Part shown: positions 8,600 through 18,124 of the stretch, piece by piece
Position numbering within the stretch: position 1 is the first letter of the stretch
How the letters are laid out: each line of letters starts with the position of its first letter
NCBI RefSeq assembly: GCF_001866075.3
Contig: NZ_CP063356.1
Location: 2,160,164-2,224,163, forward strand
DNA length: 64,000 bases
Reading direction: 5' to 3'
Source of the DNA: Anaerobacillus isosaccharinicus
GTDB taxonomy: Bacteria; Bacillota; Bacilli; Bacillales; Anaerobacillaceae
The notes under the pieces: model-generated
What the model saw: the letters and a program-made list of their open reading frames with translations, nothing else
The model's database searches: none
Told to the model about the DNA's origin: nothing
Position numbers and translations under genes: made by a program

Positions 8600-9673
8600 T
8601 TGTTTGAGAGAAGTATTTTTGATGAGTATAAGCTTTATTGTGAGCAGCGTTTTATGCTTGGTGATCATGAAGGGTTTACTGCGCAAAATAAGCACTATTT
8701 TCTAGTTTGTATCGATGGGATTGAAGATCATGAGATTACGGAAGCAATAAAAATGGGAAGCCACTTAAATGCCAGTGGAGATCATGAAATTGCTACTTTT
8801 GTGCCAACAAAAACAAATGGGCTCACCAGTTTTGTTGATGGGCAAAACTGTGTGTTATTTAAATTGCCCCAGTTTGTTTCTAGAAGTAAAAGGCAGAAGT
8901 CCTTTGGCTATGAGTTAGCGCGCTTTCATAAGCGTGGTAAAACATATCCTACCGGAAAAAAAGAAAGTGAAACTTGGTCGCAGTTTTGGATTAACAGGTT
9001 AACGCAGCTTGAGATGCTCTATGGTGATTTATCAAAGCAAAAGAAGAAATTAAGTTTTGATCAAGCCTTTATGGTTTCTTTTCCATACTATTTAGGTAGA
9101 ACGGAAAATGCCATTCAGTATATAGTCGATAGTAATCTTGATTTTGGGCAAAGATCTCAAATCGAGCCGAAAACAATTTGTCATTATCAATTTTCACCTA
9201 ATACGTGGCTAACAATTGATGATCGAACAGGTGCAAGCGTAAAAAGTCCAATCGAGTTTGTTTATGACTATCCTAGTCGGGATATTGCAGAGTGGATGAG
9301 AAATATCATTCACCGTGATGACGACCCTCATGGGAAAATTAATAAATTTATTAAAGAGTACGAAGCTGTCGAAACAATTTCGCCGCTTTCATGGCGTTAT
9401 ATATATGGTCGACTTCTATTTCCAATCGACTATTTTAGAATTGTTGAGGGTTACTACCGAAGTGTTGATGATGAGGAGGGAGATCAGTTTACTGATCAGC
9501 TTTTTGACCTACTACAGCAAGAAGCAAAAACAGAAAAGTTCCTACGAGAATTCCACCCAAAAGTTATTCCGAGCCACTGGGTAACCAATGTCCCCAAAGT
9601 CGATTGGTTAACTGAATACCAAGCGCCTAAGTTAACAAGAAATAGCAATGACTTTTTTATTAGAAGGCAATGA
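8600..9673 (+). CDS. yutH: spore coat-associated protein YutH (CotS-like kinase fold)
   Basis: 357 residues from TTG 8600 (start MFERSIFDEYKLYCEQRF), chosen because AAGGGGTG precedes it by about 6 nt; an upstream GTG at 8591 lies inside that SD. YutH belongs to the CotS/YtaA family, phosphotransferase-fold proteins of the spore coat. LARFHKRGK (about 110) and SWRYIYGRLLFPIDYFRIVEGYY (about 270-290) are typical family blocks. Sits in yutG-yutH order as in B. subtilis; ends with a hairpin terminator. Confidence 0.85.
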   Translation: MFERSIFDEYKLYCEQRFMLGDHEGFTAQNKHYFLVCIDGIEDHEITEAIKMGSHLNASGDHEIATFVPTKTNGLTSFVDGQNCVLFKLPQFVSRSKRQKSFGYELARFHKRGKTYPTGKKESETWSQFWINRLTQLEMLYGDLSKQKKKLSFDQAFMVSFPYYLGRTENAIQYIVDSNLDFGQRSQIEPKTICHYQFSPNTWLTIDDRTGASVKSPIEFVYDYPSRDIAEWMRNIIHRDDDPHGKINKFIKEYEAVETISPLSWRYIYGRLLFPIDYFRIVEGYYRSVDDEEGDQFTDQLFDLLQQEAKTEKFLREFHPKVIPSHWVTNVPKVDWLTEYQAPKLTRNSNDFFIRRQ

Positions 9674-9699
9674 CAATTCACTTTGTTCATTGCTTTTTT
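9667..9699 (+). terminator. yutH terminator
   Basis: GCAATGACAA / TTGTTCATTGC hairpin with TTTTTTG tail; the stop codon is in the left arm. Confidence 0.75.
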
Positions 9700-9768
9700 G
9701 CTTGTTAAATAAAACAGTTTAAAATGTTATGATAGTTTATAAGAATTTATAATGAAAGGTGGCAGTTA

Positions 9769-11034
9769 ATGTTTAAAGACCTTTTATTCCAAGTTGTCGT
9801 TATTTTAGTTCCTGTATTGCTTTATTATGCTTTATTTAATCCAAAAGGTTACCAACTAACAGTAGCAAAAAATAAGATTGTGGTCGGGATATTTTCAAGT
9901 ATTTCTATTATCCTTTGCATGTCTTATCCTGTGTACTTTGAAAGCGGTACAATTTTAGATTTACGAAGCGTACCTTGGTTGCTCGCCTTTTTTTATGGCG
10001 GAAATTTAGTGGGTTTTCTTGTAACCATAGTATTAATTATATTCCGATTTTTCCTTAACTTATCGACAGGGTCAATGATAGCTTTTGTAACATACTCATC
10101 AAGTGCAGTGGTACTCCTGCTTTTTTATAAAAATACTCAAACTTCGTTGAAAAATAAAATGAAAAAAATCCTGCTATTTGGTTTTTTTACAACCCTTTTA
10201 TTAGTTTTGAAAGTATACATTTTTGTTTATAATTTTTCAACAGACAGTGAAACATTAGCATTTTTAATTTTTTTCGTTGTGATCAATGTATTCACCCTTT
10301 ACTTAATTGTATCTCTTATTGAAGCTCTAGAAGATCGAAATCGTTTATATACACGCATGCAATTAAAGGAAAAGCAATATATTGCTGGTCAATTAGCCGC
10401 TAGTGTTGCTCATGAAATTCGTAATCCAATGACTGTAATTCAAGGTTTTGTTCAGCTTATTGACCAAGCAAAAGAAACTCCTGAGGCACACCGAAGATAC
10501 ATGAAACTTATGATGGTTGAGGTAGAAAGAGCAGAGTCAATTATTAAAGAGTATTTATCATTAGCGAAACAGGAAGCAGGAAAATTAGAAGTAATAGATG
10601 TAAATAAGGCGCTAATACAATTAGAAGAAACATTACGAAGCTTTGCGCTTTTACATGGAGTTGAGATTTTTATTTCATGTACCAAAGAAAAAATAGAGGT
10701 CTATGGAGATAAACAAAAATTTAATCAAGTATTGATAAACATTGTAAAAAATGCCATTGAGGCTTCAGAAGGACAAGGCGAAATATCTATCTTTTCTTCA
10801 AGCGACAACGATAATATAGGGATTGAAGTAAAGGATTACGGTAAAGGGATGACTGACAACCAGTTAAAAAATATTGGTACCCCTTTTTACTCGATGAAAG
10901 AAAAAGGGACGGGCTTAGGACTCATGGTTTGTTATAACATTATCGAAGGCATGAAGGGTAAGATCGAAGTTGAAAGTCAGCTGAATGAAGGGACAAGCTT
11001 TAAAATTTTGTTACCTAAAATAGTTGAGAGTTAG
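9769..11034 (+). CDS. KinB-like sensor histidine kinase
   Basis: 421 residues. Residues 1-185 form about six hydrophobic segments resembling the 5TM-LYT sensor region of KinB/LytS kinases, with no extracytoplasmic sensor domain. The DHp helix has phospho-acceptor H215 (SVAHEIRNPM); N box NQVLINIVKNAIEAS near 318; G1 VKDYGKGM; G2 KGTGLGLMVCYN. No response regulator is adjacent, as expected for a phosphorelay sporulation kinase that feeds Spo0F. Two Spo0E-like genes in the window fit such a phosphorelay. AAAGGTGGCAGTTA precedes the ATG. Confidence 0.87.
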   Translation: MFKDLLFQVVVILVPVLLYYALFNPKGYQLTVAKNKIVVGIFSSISIILCMSYPVYFESGTILDLRSVPWLLAFFYGGNLVGFLVTIVLIIFRFFLNLSTGSMIAFVTYSSSAVVLLLFYKNTQTSLKNKMKKILLFGFFTTLLLVLKVYIFVYNFSTDSETLAFLIFFVVINVFTLYLIVSLIEALEDRNRLYTRMQLKEKQYIAGQLAASVAHEIRNPMTVIQGFVQLIDQAKETPEAHRRYMKLMMVEVERAESIIKEYLSLAKQEAGKLEVIDVNKALIQLEETLRSFALLHGVEIFISCTKEKIEVYGDKQKFNQVLINIVKNAIEASEGQGEISIFSSSDNDNIGIEVKDYGKGMTDNQLKNIGTPFYSMKEKGTGLGLMVCYNIIEGMKGKIEVESQLNEGTSFKILLPKIVES

Positions 11035-11087
11035 GCGATACAAATGTACAGTAGAAATAACTTATAGGAAAATGGGGTTGAGTTAAT

Positions 11088-12068
11088 ATGAATAAACCAT
11101 ATGTATTTATTACAAGAAAACTGCCAGAAGAAACGTTAAAAAATTTATATGAAGTAGCAGAGGTATCAATGTGGCCTAAGGAAGAAGAACCGGTACCACG
11201 CGAAAGACTTCTAGAAGAAGTAAAACGAGCGGACGGAATTTTAACGATGCTGTCAGATAAAATTGATGAAGAATTATTAACCAATGCCCCTAACTTAAAA
11301 GTAGTCGCAAATTTTGCTGTAGGGTTTGACAATATTGATGTAGATACTGCCACAAAAAAAGGGATAGCTATTTGTAATACGCCTGACGTTCTTTCTGATA
11401 CAACTGCTGATTTAACGTTTGGATTACTTATGGCAACTGCAAGGAGAATTGTAGAGTCCGCCCAATATATACAAGAAGGAAAATGGAAAAACTGGGGTCC
11501 ATTACTAATGGCAGGAACAGATATTCACCACAAAACGATTGGGATTATCGGGATGGGACGGATTGGTCAAGCAGTTGCAAAACGAGCAACGGGCTTTGAA
11601 ATGGAAATTTTGTACCACAACCGTTCTAGAAAAGAAGCAGCTGAAAAAGAGCTAGGAGCCACTTATTGCAGCTTTGAAGAACTAATTGAAAAAAGTGATT
11701 ATATCGTTTGTCTAGCCCCATTAACACCAGAAACGAGAGGTCTATTTAATGAAAAAGCGTTTAAACAAATGAAAACGAGCGCAATTTTTATTAATGCTTC
11801 TCGGGGCGATGTTGTTGATGAACAAGCCCTTTATCATGCGCTAACGAATGGAGAAATACAAGCTGCAGGTCTAGACGTTTTTCAAAATGAACCGATTGGT
11901 GCAGATCACCCGCTAGTGAATTTACCAAACGTCGTAGCCATTCCTCACATCGGGAGTGCCAGTGTAGAGACAAGAATGGTGATGGCTGAACTTGCAAGTA
12001 GGAACATTACAAATGTTCTTCTAGGAAAAAAACCAGAAGCAATTGTTAACGAAATGGTATTAACTTAA
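11088..12068 (+). CDS. D-2-hydroxyacid dehydrogenase, glyoxylate/hydroxypyruvate reductase type
   Basis: 326 residues. NAD(P)-binding GMGRIG (155-160) and the catalytic triad R239 (NASRG), E268 (NEP) and H287 (IPHIGSAS) place it among D-isomer-specific 2-hydroxyacid dehydrogenases, closest by sequence to the GyaR/GhrB group that reduces glyoxylate and hydroxypyruvate. Substrate is inferred. ATG with GGGGTTGAGTTAAT upstream. Followed after one base by a small DUF1450 gene, so the two are probably cotranscribed. Confidence 0.88.
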   Translation: MNKPYVFITRKLPEETLKNLYEVAEVSMWPKEEEPVPRERLLEEVKRADGILTMLSDKIDEELLTNAPNLKVVANFAVGFDNIDVDTATKKGIAICNTPDVLSDTTADLTFGLLMATARRIVESAQYIQEGKWKNWGPLLMAGTDIHHKTIGIIGMGRIGQAVAKRATGFEMEILYHNRSRKEAAEKELGATYCSFEELIEKSDYIVCLAPLTPETRGLFNEKAFKQMKTSAIFINASRGDVVDEQALYHALTNGEIQAAGLDVFQNEPIGADHPLVNLPNVVAIPHIGSASVETRMVMAELASRNITNVLLGKKPEAIVNEMVLT

Positions 12069-12069
12069 A

Positions 12070-12291
12070 ATGAATCGGATCGAGTGTTGTTTTATTAACA
12101 GGCTTAACGGATGTGATGATCTGTTTAGGCAATTAGAAAAACAAGACGACATCAAAGTAGAAACATTTAATTGTATCGGCAACTGTTTAGTTTGTTCAGA
12201 TAGCTTCCACTGCGTTGTTAACGGAGTCCGTTATGTGGCAAAAAGTGAAGAGGAGCTTCGCCAGTTAATCATGAATAACTTGAAGCGATAA
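12070..12291 (+). CDS. small DUF1450-type cysteine protein
   Basis: 73 residues, similar in layout to YuzB (DUF1450): ECCFINRL ... NCIGNCLVCSDSFHCVVNG. Six cysteines, arranged C-x3-C-x2-C in the middle, suggest a metal or Fe-S site. The ATG is 1 nt after the stop of the dehydrogenase gene with no strong SD, so translation is likely coupled. Function unknown. Confidence 0.72.
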   Translation: MNRIECCFINRLNGCDDLFRQLEKQDDIKVETFNCIGNCLVCSDSFHCVVNGVRYVAKSEEELRQLIMNNLKR

Positions 12292-12342
12292 GCAAATCAA
12301 ATTCGTAAGTCGTTGAATACTTATTTAGAATAATATTTACAG

Positions 12343-12377
12343 AGGATGAGCCTTAGCGCTTGTCCTTTTTTTCTTTT
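12343..12377 (+). terminator. terminator after DUF1450 gene
   Basis: AGGATGAGC / GCTTGTCCT stem (two G-U pairs), 6-nt loop, T7 tail. Confidence 0.7.
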
Positions 12378-12422
12378 AAAAATGAAAACGCTTTATTATT
12401 TAAAAATAAAAAACTATTTATA

Positions 12423-12478
12423 AAAGTCGGAAAATTCACTTGTAAAACAGAGAAGTAGCGACTATAATGTCCATTATA
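12423..12478 (+). promoter_or_regulatory. hom-thrCB promoter with candidate operators
   Basis: TTGTAA (12440-12445), 17-nt spacer, TATAAT (12463-12468). The -10 is part of a perfect inverted repeat TATAATG-TC-CATTATA (12463-12478), a likely repressor site. AAAAGTCGGAAAATT at 12423-12437 matches the CodY consensus at 11 of 15 positions and lies just upstream of the -35. CodY control of hom is known in B. subtilis; its use here is inference. Confidence 0.6.
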
Positions 12479-12573
12479 GATAAACACGTGTGCGTTTTAG
12501 GTGTACAAAAATGAATAGCCATTTTAAAAATATAAATGGGGAAAAATAGAAAAAATTCGGGGGAGTGATTACA

Positions 12574-13878
12574 ATGAATGAGAAAATTTCAATTGGATTA
12601 TTAGGCTTAGGAACTGTTGGTAGTGGCGTCGTCCGTATCATTGAAAATCACCAACAAGAGCTAAAGCACCATGTCGGCTCTGCAGTCTATATTGAGAAAA
12701 TATTAGTAAAGGACGCTTCAAAGCAACGTACTGTGGAAATTGATGAACAACTTCTTACGGAAAATCCTGAAGATATTCTCTCTAATCCAAATATTGATGT
12801 AGTTGTAGAAGTTATGGGTGGCACAAATGGAGCCAAGGATTATATTATCCAGGCCCTTAAAAATAAAAAACATGTCGTCACAGCAAACAAAGATTTAATG
12901 GCGATGTATGGTGCTGAGCTTTTAACAGTGGCCTCAGAAAATGGCTGTGACTTATTTTATGAAGCAAGCGTTGCCGGGGGGATTCCTATTATTCGCTCTC
13001 TTGTCGAAGGCCTATCCTCAGATAGAATTACAAAAATGATTGGGATCGTTAATGGAACGACTAATTATATTTTAACGAAAATGAGCAATGAAGGAAGTTC
13101 ATACGAAGATGTACTTCAAGAAGCTCAAGACTTAGGCTATGCCGAAAGTGACCCGACTGCTGATGTTGAGGGACTAGATGCAGCGAGAAAGATGGCAATT
13201 TTAGGCACATTAGGATTTTCAATGAACATTGCCTTAGAAGATGTTTCAGTACAAGGAATTTCAAATGTGACTGAAGAAGATTTAGAGTATGCAAAGCAAC
13301 TGGGCTATCGGATGAAATTAGTTGGAATTGCTAAACGGGATGAAGGAAAAGTAGAAATTAGTGTTCAGCCATCGCTTTTACCGAAAAATCATCCCCTAGC
13401 TTCTGTCAATGATGTTTTTAATGCCGTTTACGTATATGGTGAAGCTGTCGGTGAAACGATGTTTTACGGACCAGGAGCAGGTTCCTTGCCAACGGCAACC
13501 GCTGTTGTATCAGATATGATTACCGTGATGAAAAATATGCGTCTTGGTGTGAATGGTCGAAGTGCCTTACCACCACTATACGAAAAAAAGTTAAAAACCG
13601 ATGAAGAAATTTTATCGAAGTATTTTATGAGGCTTCATGTCGAAGATAAAGCAGGCGCTTTTGCTGCGATTACCTCTCTTTTTTCAGGGAATAATGTCTC
13701 TTTTGAAAAATTATTACAAATGCCAATTAAAAATAAAGATTTAGCTGAAGTTGTGATTGTGACACATAAAACAAACAAACGAACGTATGAGCATATTCAT
13801 AGTTGCTTAAGAGATTTAGATGTTGTTAAAGACGTTATGAGCAGTTACCGAATTGAGGGGGTTAGCTACGATGAGTAG
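12574..13878 (+). CDS. hom: homoserine dehydrogenase
   Basis: 434 residues. Reduces aspartate semialdehyde to homoserine. N-terminal Rossmann motif [12 protein letters not shown] (about 6-17), central catalytic region ([11 protein letters not shown] ... [18 protein letters not shown]), C-terminal ACT domain from about 350 ([18 protein letters not shown]), which usually gives threonine feedback. ATG 12574 follows GGGGGAGTGATTACA; the GTG 9 nt upstream is within the SD. First gene of hom-thrC-thrB; overlaps thrC by 8 bp. Confidence 0.96.
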   Translation: MNEKISIGLLGLGTVGSGVVRIIENHQQELKHHVGSAVYIEKILVKDASKQRTVEIDEQLLTENPEDILSNPNIDVVVEVMGGTNGAKDYIIQALKNKKHVVTANKDLMAMYGAELLTVASENGCDLFYEASVAGGIPIIRSLVEGLSSDRITKMIGIVNGTTNYILTKMSNEGSSYEDVLQEAQDLGYAESDPTADVEGLDAARKMAILGTLGFSMNIALEDVSVQGISNVTEEDLEYAKQLGYRMKLVGIAKRDEGKVEISVQPSLLPKNHPLASVNDVFNAVYVYGEAVGETMFYGPGAGSLPTATAVVSDMITVMKNMRLGVNGRSALPPLYEKKLKTDEEILSKYFMRLHVEDKAGAFAAITSLFSGNNVSFEKLLQMPIKNKDLAEVVIVTHKTNKRTYEHIHSCLRDLDVVKDVMSSYRIEGVSYDE

Positions 13879-14935
13879 ATGGAAAGGGCTTTTACATGAA
13901 TATAAAGAATTTTTACCGGTAAATGAAAATACACCGATGCTTTCACTAAATGAGGGAAATACTCCGTTAATCCGATTAGATACACTTTCAGAAAAATGGG
14001 GAGTGGACGCTTATGTAAAAGTAGAGGGGGCTAACCCAACTGGATCATTTAAAGATCGCGGAATGGTCATGGCTGTGGCTAAAGCTAAAGAAGAAGGCAG
14101 TAAGACGATTATTTGTGCTTCTACTGGGAACACGTCAGCCGCAGCGGCAGCTTATGGCTCTCGTGCAGGCCTTCGCTCAATTATAGTTATTCCTGAAGGG
14201 AAAATAGCTTTAGGGAAACTTGCGCAAGCGGTTATGTATGGAGCAGAAATTTTTGAAATCGAAGGAAATTTCGATGATGCGTTGACGATTGTCCGCAAAA
14301 TTAGTGAAGTAGAGCCGGTTACGCTTGTTAATTCTGTTAATCCATACCGAATTGAAGGTCAGAAAACAGCAGCCTTTGAAATTTGTGATGCCTTAGGTAA
14401 GGCACCGGATGTCCTGGTCATTCCTGTTGGTAATGCAGGGAATATTACTGCTTACTGGAAAGGTTTTAAAGAATACAATGAAAAGAAGCAAACAGGATTA
14501 CCAGAGATGCGAGGTTTTGAAGCAGAAGGGTCAGCGGCAATTGTTCGTAATGAAATTATTCCAAATCCAGAAACAATTGCAACGGCGATCCGAATTGGTA
14601 ACCCTGCTAGCTGGAAACAAGCGGTAGAAGCGGCCGAATCTTCAAATGGTGCCATTGACTATGTTACAGATGATGAAATAGTAGAAGCGTATCAATTGCT
14701 TGCTCGTACAGAAGGTATTTTTGCAGAACCAGGTTCATGCGCGTCGATTGCAGGTCTAATCAAACAATTAAAAAGTGGCGAAATTAAAAAGGGTGCTCAA
14801 GTTGTTTGCGTCTTAACAGGAAATGGATTAAAAGATCCAACAACTGCCATGAGTACGATCTCAGTAAAGCCAACAGTATTGCCAAACGATGAAGCTGTTT
14901 TCCGTGAACACATTCGAGGTGGTGTGTTTCAGTGA
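13871..14935 (+). CDS. thrC: threonine synthase
   Basis: 354 residues. Converts O-phosphohomoserine to threonine. The PLP lysine is K61 in [10 protein letters not shown]; a glycine-rich phosphate loop is at GNAGN. The start ATG 13871 lies inside the end of hom (overlap ATGAGTAG) behind GAGGGGGTTAG. Its TGA stop overlaps the GTG of thrB by 4 bases, so the three genes are translationally coupled. Confidence 0.96.
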   Translation: MSRWKGLLHEYKEFLPVNENTPMLSLNEGNTPLIRLDTLSEKWGVDAYVKVEGANPTGSFKDRGMVMAVAKAKEEGSKTIICASTGNTSAAAAAYGSRAGLRSIIVIPEGKIALGKLAQAVMYGAEIFEIEGNFDDALTIVRKISEVEPVTLVNSVNPYRIEGQKTAAFEICDALGKAPDVLVIPVGNAGNITAYWKGFKEYNEKKQTGLPEMRGFEAEGSAAIVRNEIIPNPETIATAIRIGNPASWKQAVEAAESSNGAIDYVTDDEIVEAYQLLARTEGIFAEPGSCASIAGLIKQLKSGEIKKGAQVVCVLTGNGLKDPTTAMSTISVKPTVLPNDEAVFREHIRGGVFQ

Positions 14936-15840
14936 TTGACCAAAAAATAATCATTACTGTTCCAGCGAGCACAGCCAATCTCGGACCTGGCTTTGACTCA
15001 ATTGGTCTTGCTTTAAATCGTTATTTACAACTTGAAGTAACAAAAGCAAAAGCTTGGTTATTTTCTTTTGTAGGCCCTAATTTAGAAGGGATACCTCAAG
15101 GAACGGATAATTTAATTTATGAAATTGCCCAACAAATAGCAAAAAAGTATGATGTTCTACTTCACCCATGTCACGTCACCGTCACGAGTGAAATCCCCCT
15201 TGGTAAAGGGATGGGTAGTAGTGCTGCAGCGATTGTGGCAGCCATCGAGCTAGCAAATCAAGTGGCATCTCTCCAGTTAACATTGGACGACAAAATTAGG
15301 GAGTCAAGCTTGATTGAGGGGCATCCTGATAATGCAGCAGCTTCAGTCTGCGGCGGCCTTGTTATCGGTTCTCATAGCGAAATTGAAACGTTTGTTATGC
15401 AGGCAAAAGTAAAGAGCGTAGATATTATCATGATGGTTCCATCACAACAATTGTTAACAAAAAAAGCTCGAGGAGTCCTCCCTACTAGTGTAGATTTTTC
15501 TGAGGCTGTTTTAGCTAGTAGCATTAGTAATGTACTTGTTGGTGCTTTATTAACGAATAATTGGCCACTAGCGGGTGAAATGATGGTTAGGGACCTATTC
15601 CACCAACCGCACCGTTTAGGGCTTGTGCCAGGGCTACAAGAAATAATTGCAACGATTAAGAATTATGGTGCCTACGGGGCAGCTTTAAGTGGAGCAGGTC
15701 CAACATTAATCGTTTTTGCCCCGCCTGGCAAAGGCGAAGAAGTCGTAGCATCATTAAAAACATCTTTTACCGGCTTTGAGTACGATCAAGTTGAAGTTGA
15801 CCAATCAGGTGTGAAGGTTGAAGTAGAGTGTAGAGTGTAG
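14932..15840 (+). CDS. thrB: homoserine kinase
   Basis: 302 residues, GTG start overlapping the thrC stop (GTGA). GHMP kinase: [18 protein letters not shown] (11-28) and the ATP loop [12 protein letters not shown] (89-100); C-terminal SGAGPTLI. The last residues (VEVECRV) are read from the first heptamers of a dispersed repeat, so the native C-terminus has been replaced or extended. Ends the threonine operon. Confidence 0.95.
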   Translation: MIDQKIIITVPASTANLGPGFDSIGLALNRYLQLEVTKAKAWLFSFVGPNLEGIPQGTDNLIYEIAQQIAKKYDVLLHPCHVTVTSEIPLGKGMGSSAAAIVAAIELANQVASLQLTLDDKIRESSLIEGHPDNAAASVCGGLVIGSHSEIETFVMQAKVKSVDIIMMVPSQQLLTKKARGVLPTSVDFSEAVLASSISNVLVGALLTNNWPLAGEMMVRDLFHQPHRLGLVPGLQEIIATIKNYGAYGAALSGAGPTLIVFAPPGKGEEVVASLKTSFTGFEYDQVEVDQSGVKVEVECRV

Positions 15841-15866
15841 AATGTAGAATGTAGAGTGTAGAATTG
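15822..15866. repeat. 7-bp-unit repeat, copy D (one-sided)
   Basis: Six or so tandem TGTAGAR heptamers, the first overlapping thrB codons; no right arm of TTCTACA units is present. Confidence 0.8.
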
Positions 15867-15893
15867 TGATTTTTTAACAAAGTTTAATTTAAG

Positions 15894-15926
15894 AAAAACC
15901 AGGCTCCGTGCGGAGTCTGGTTTTTA
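15894..15926 (+). terminator. thr operon terminator
   Basis: AAAAACCAGGCTCC / GGAGTCTGGTTTTT hairpin, loop GTGC, T tail. Confidence 0.9.
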
Positions 15927-15933
15927 CTTTTTG

Positions 15934-16059
15934 GTCTAGCTTCGAGCGCCAGCGGCTCGAGGTCAAATAACCTGCCAGATAAAAAAGTGAAAAAGCACAC
16001 TTTTTTCCTGTCAGAACATTTGCTTGTCGCCGCTAAACGGGCGCTTTACGCTTTTCTTA
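15934..16059. repeat. 126-bp dispersed repeat, copy 2
   Basis: Same unit, length and orientation as 2053-2178; differences are single bases (for example CGCTAAACGGGCGC for CGCTAGGCGGGCGC). Its end abuts the stop codon of yutI. Confidence 0.85.
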
Positions 16060-16299
16060 TTAAAATACTTGTTCGATTTCTTTAACGCCTGGTACTTCTT
16101 CAAGTAAAGCTCTTTCAATACCGGCTTTTAAAGTAATTGTAGAACTTGGGCAAGAACCACAAGCACCAGTTAAACGAACTTTAACAATTCCTTCTTCGTC
16201 GATGTCAACTAACTCAACATCTCCGCCGTCACGTTGTAAGAACGGACGTAGTTTATTTAAAACTTCTTGAACTTGATCTTTATCTACTTCTACTGCCAT
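16060..16299 (-). CDS. yutI: NifU C-terminal-domain Fe-S protein YutI
   Basis: 79 residues comprising only the NifU/Nfu thioredoxin-like domain. C47 and C50 in the GACGSCPSS motif bind an Fe-S cluster at a dimer interface for transfer to apoproteins. [14 protein letters not shown] is the typical N-terminal block. Good SD (AAAGGAGTGTTTTAA). Position next to thr genes and yuzD follows B. subtilis order. The stop codon is adjacent to a dispersed repeat. Confidence 0.93.
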   Translation of the reverse strand: MAVEVDKDQVQEVLNKLRPFLQRDGGDVELVDIDEEGIVKVRLTGACGSCPSSTITLKAGIERALLEEVPGVKEIEQVF

Positions 16300-16498
16300 T
16301 TAAAACACTCCTTTCGTCTTCTTCTTCAATTATAATATCCACAATCAAAAAAATCCATGAATCTGTTTTAAAATTTGTACTAGTCTTTTTCTGTGGGGAG
16401 ATTTTCAGAGCATTACGGACAACCTAAAGCAGTATTTGTGTAAATAAAATCGTTGTGTGGTACGATAAGAAAAATTAAATTTTCCAGGAGGGATTCTG

Positions 16499-16813
16499 TT
16501 GAGTAATCCTGTAAAAATATATGTTTATGGTGCTGAAGTGAAATGTGCTAGTTGTGTTAATCTACCATCGGCCATTGATACGTTTGAGTGGATCGAGGCA
16601 GCACTAAGTCGAAAATATCCAGAAAATAATTTTGAATACATTTATGTTGACCTAAATGCACCAACGAATGATGTTGAAAAAGAAATGTCTGAACGAATTG
16701 TAGATGAAGATTTGTTTTATCCCGTTGTTGTAATCAATGAGGAGATCGTTGCAGAAGGAAATCCGAGATTACCTGACATTTACAAAAAAATAGAGGAACT
16801 GCAAGGCGCGTAA
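16499..16813 (+). CDS. yuzD: YuzD family thioredoxin-like protein (DUF1462)
   Basis: 104 residues beginning at TTG 16499 behind CCAGGAGGGATTCTG. C16-x2-C19 (KCASC) and the YVDLNAP...LFYPVVVINEE pattern are typical of YuzD, a small disulfide/thioredoxin-like family of Bacillales. Role unknown; divergent from yutI, which suggests a shared link to Fe-S or thiol chemistry. Confidence 0.87.
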   Translation: MSNPVKIYVYGAEVKCASCVNLPSAIDTFEWIEAALSRKYPENNFEYIYVDLNAPTNDVEKEMSERIVDEDLFYPVVVINEEIVAEGNPRLPDIYKKIEELQGA

Positions 16814-16835
16814 AAAGATCAGCCTACAAACCAAC

Positions 16836-16872
16836 AAAAAAAGCTTGAGCAAACAATCACTCAAGCTTTAAC
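16836..16872. terminator. bidirectional terminator between yuzD and yutJ
   Basis: AAAGCTTGAG / CTCAAGCTTT perfect 10-bp stem with a 10-nt loop, A run on one side and T-rich on the other. Confidence 0.75.
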
Positions 16873-16875
16873 AAA

Positions 16876-17946
16876 TCATCCAGTATGATATCGATACATC
16901 CACAACACGCCTGTTTTTAAAACACGAGGTACGCGTCCTAAAAGAGTTCGGTCTCCCATAACTCCAAAGCCGTGTTTCTTCCCTAACGATCCAAGTACCC
17001 CTTTTAATTTAATTTTTGGCATTGTTTCTGGTAGTGGCTCGTTGTTATGCATTTTTTCCATAATCATCACGATTTGTTCTCCTTGAGCTTCTGCTAATTG
17101 AGCACTAGGTGCATGGTTCAATGCGGCACAATCACCAACGATAAAAATATCTTTGTGACCTTCGATGTGGTGATGCTTTGTTAAAAACGCACGACCCATT
17201 GCATCTTTTTCCACATTAAGATTTCTAACTACTTCGTTTGCTTGAATTCCAGCTGTCCAAATAATAGCGTCAGAAAAGGTTGGTTTTCCATGGTTATAGA
17301 CGATATTTTCTTCAAGTTTTGTAATTGATGCCTGATTTACTAATGTCACACCATGGTCAATAAGCCATTTTTGAACATAGGTGTGAAGCTTTTCTGGAAA
17401 CATCGAAAGAACCGTTTTTCCGCGATCAAAAAGAATTACTTTGATGTCAGGTCTGCTTTCTCTAAGCTCACTTGCTAATTCGACGCCACTTAAGCCACCA
17501 CCAACAATGGAAACGGTTCCACCAGGGCCGATGTCTTGGATTTTTTGATAAGCTGCACGCGCTTTTCTAATACTTTGTATGCTTAATGAATGCTCCTCAG
17601 CACCAGGGATTCCGTGATATTTATCTTCACAGCCTAAACCGATAACGAGTTGATCGAAAGAAAGTAACTCTTCGCTATTTTTAAATAAAACTGTTTTTTC
17701 ATCCATGTTTACTGCTTGAACATCTCCGTATTTTATCACTAGGCGACGATCATTAGGAAAGGTAACTCGCAAATGCTGATCCGCCTCTGTACCAGCAGCT
17801 AAAGCATAATATTCTGTCTTAAGGCAATGATAAGGAACTTTATCAACTAACGTAATTTGTATATCTTGTAGTTTATTGCTTCCTAACAGCTTTTGGATAA
17901 CCCTCATCCCACCATAGCCGCCACCTAATACAACGATATGTTTCAT
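16876..17946 (-). CDS. yutJ: NADH dehydrogenase-like FAD protein YutJ
   Basis: 356 residues from ATG 17946 (MKHIVVLGGGYGGMRVIQ) behind TAAAGGGGA; upstream codons in frame are not needed. Two dinucleotide-binding motifs (GGGYGG near 8-13; VGGGLSGVELASEL near 150) and the FIVGDCAAL FAD motif identify a type II NADH dehydrogenase/YutJ-family flavoprotein, peripheral at the membrane. The related YumB (25511) and YumC (23953) are in the same window. An IS lies about 180 bp upstream of the start. Confidence 0.9.
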   Translation of the reverse strand: MKHIVVLGGGYGGMRVIQKLLGSNKLQDIQITLVDKVPYHCLKTEYYALAAGTEADQHLRVTFPNDRRLVIKYGDVQAVNMDEKTVLFKNSEELLSFDQLVIGLGCEDKYHGIPGAEEHSLSIQSIRKARAAYQKIQDIGPGGTVSIVGGGLSGVELASELRESRPDIKVILFDRGKTVLSMFPEKLHTYVQKWLIDHGVTLVNQASITKLEENIVYNHGKPTFSDAIIWTAGIQANEVVRNLNVEKDAMGRAFLTKHHHIEGHKDIFIVGDCAALNHAPSAQLAEAQGEQIVMIMEKMHNNEPLPETMPKIKLKGVLGSLGKKHGFGVMGDRTLLGRVPRVLKTGVLWMYRYHTG

Positions 17947-18124
17947 AGCTTTTTTCCCCTTTACGTTTCTTTCATGTTGTAAAAAACCAAGATTGGTAAA
18001 AATACACATTTTAAACGTTAAAACAGTGCTTATAATATAAATATAAAATGTCCACTTTAAATTTTAACAATTTTATGTCGAATTAACAACAACTTTGTGA
18101 AATAATTGAACTAATATTATTATA

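Noticed and set aside
12383-12396. TGAAAACGCTTTAT resembling a catabolite-responsive (cre) element before hom; a similar one at 27605-27618
   Set aside because: Terminal bases deviate from the consensus and the first is in a terminator tail; such matches are frequent in AT-rich DNA.
14409-14655. Alternative frames inside thrC and other core genes
   Set aside because: Shadows of well-supported genes, without SDs or recognisable domains.
18094-18112. TTGTGAAATAATT resembling half of a Rex (NADH repressor) box upstream of yutJ
   Set aside because: Only one half-site matches; the second half (GAACTA) does not fit TTCACAA, and it is about 150 bp from the start codon.
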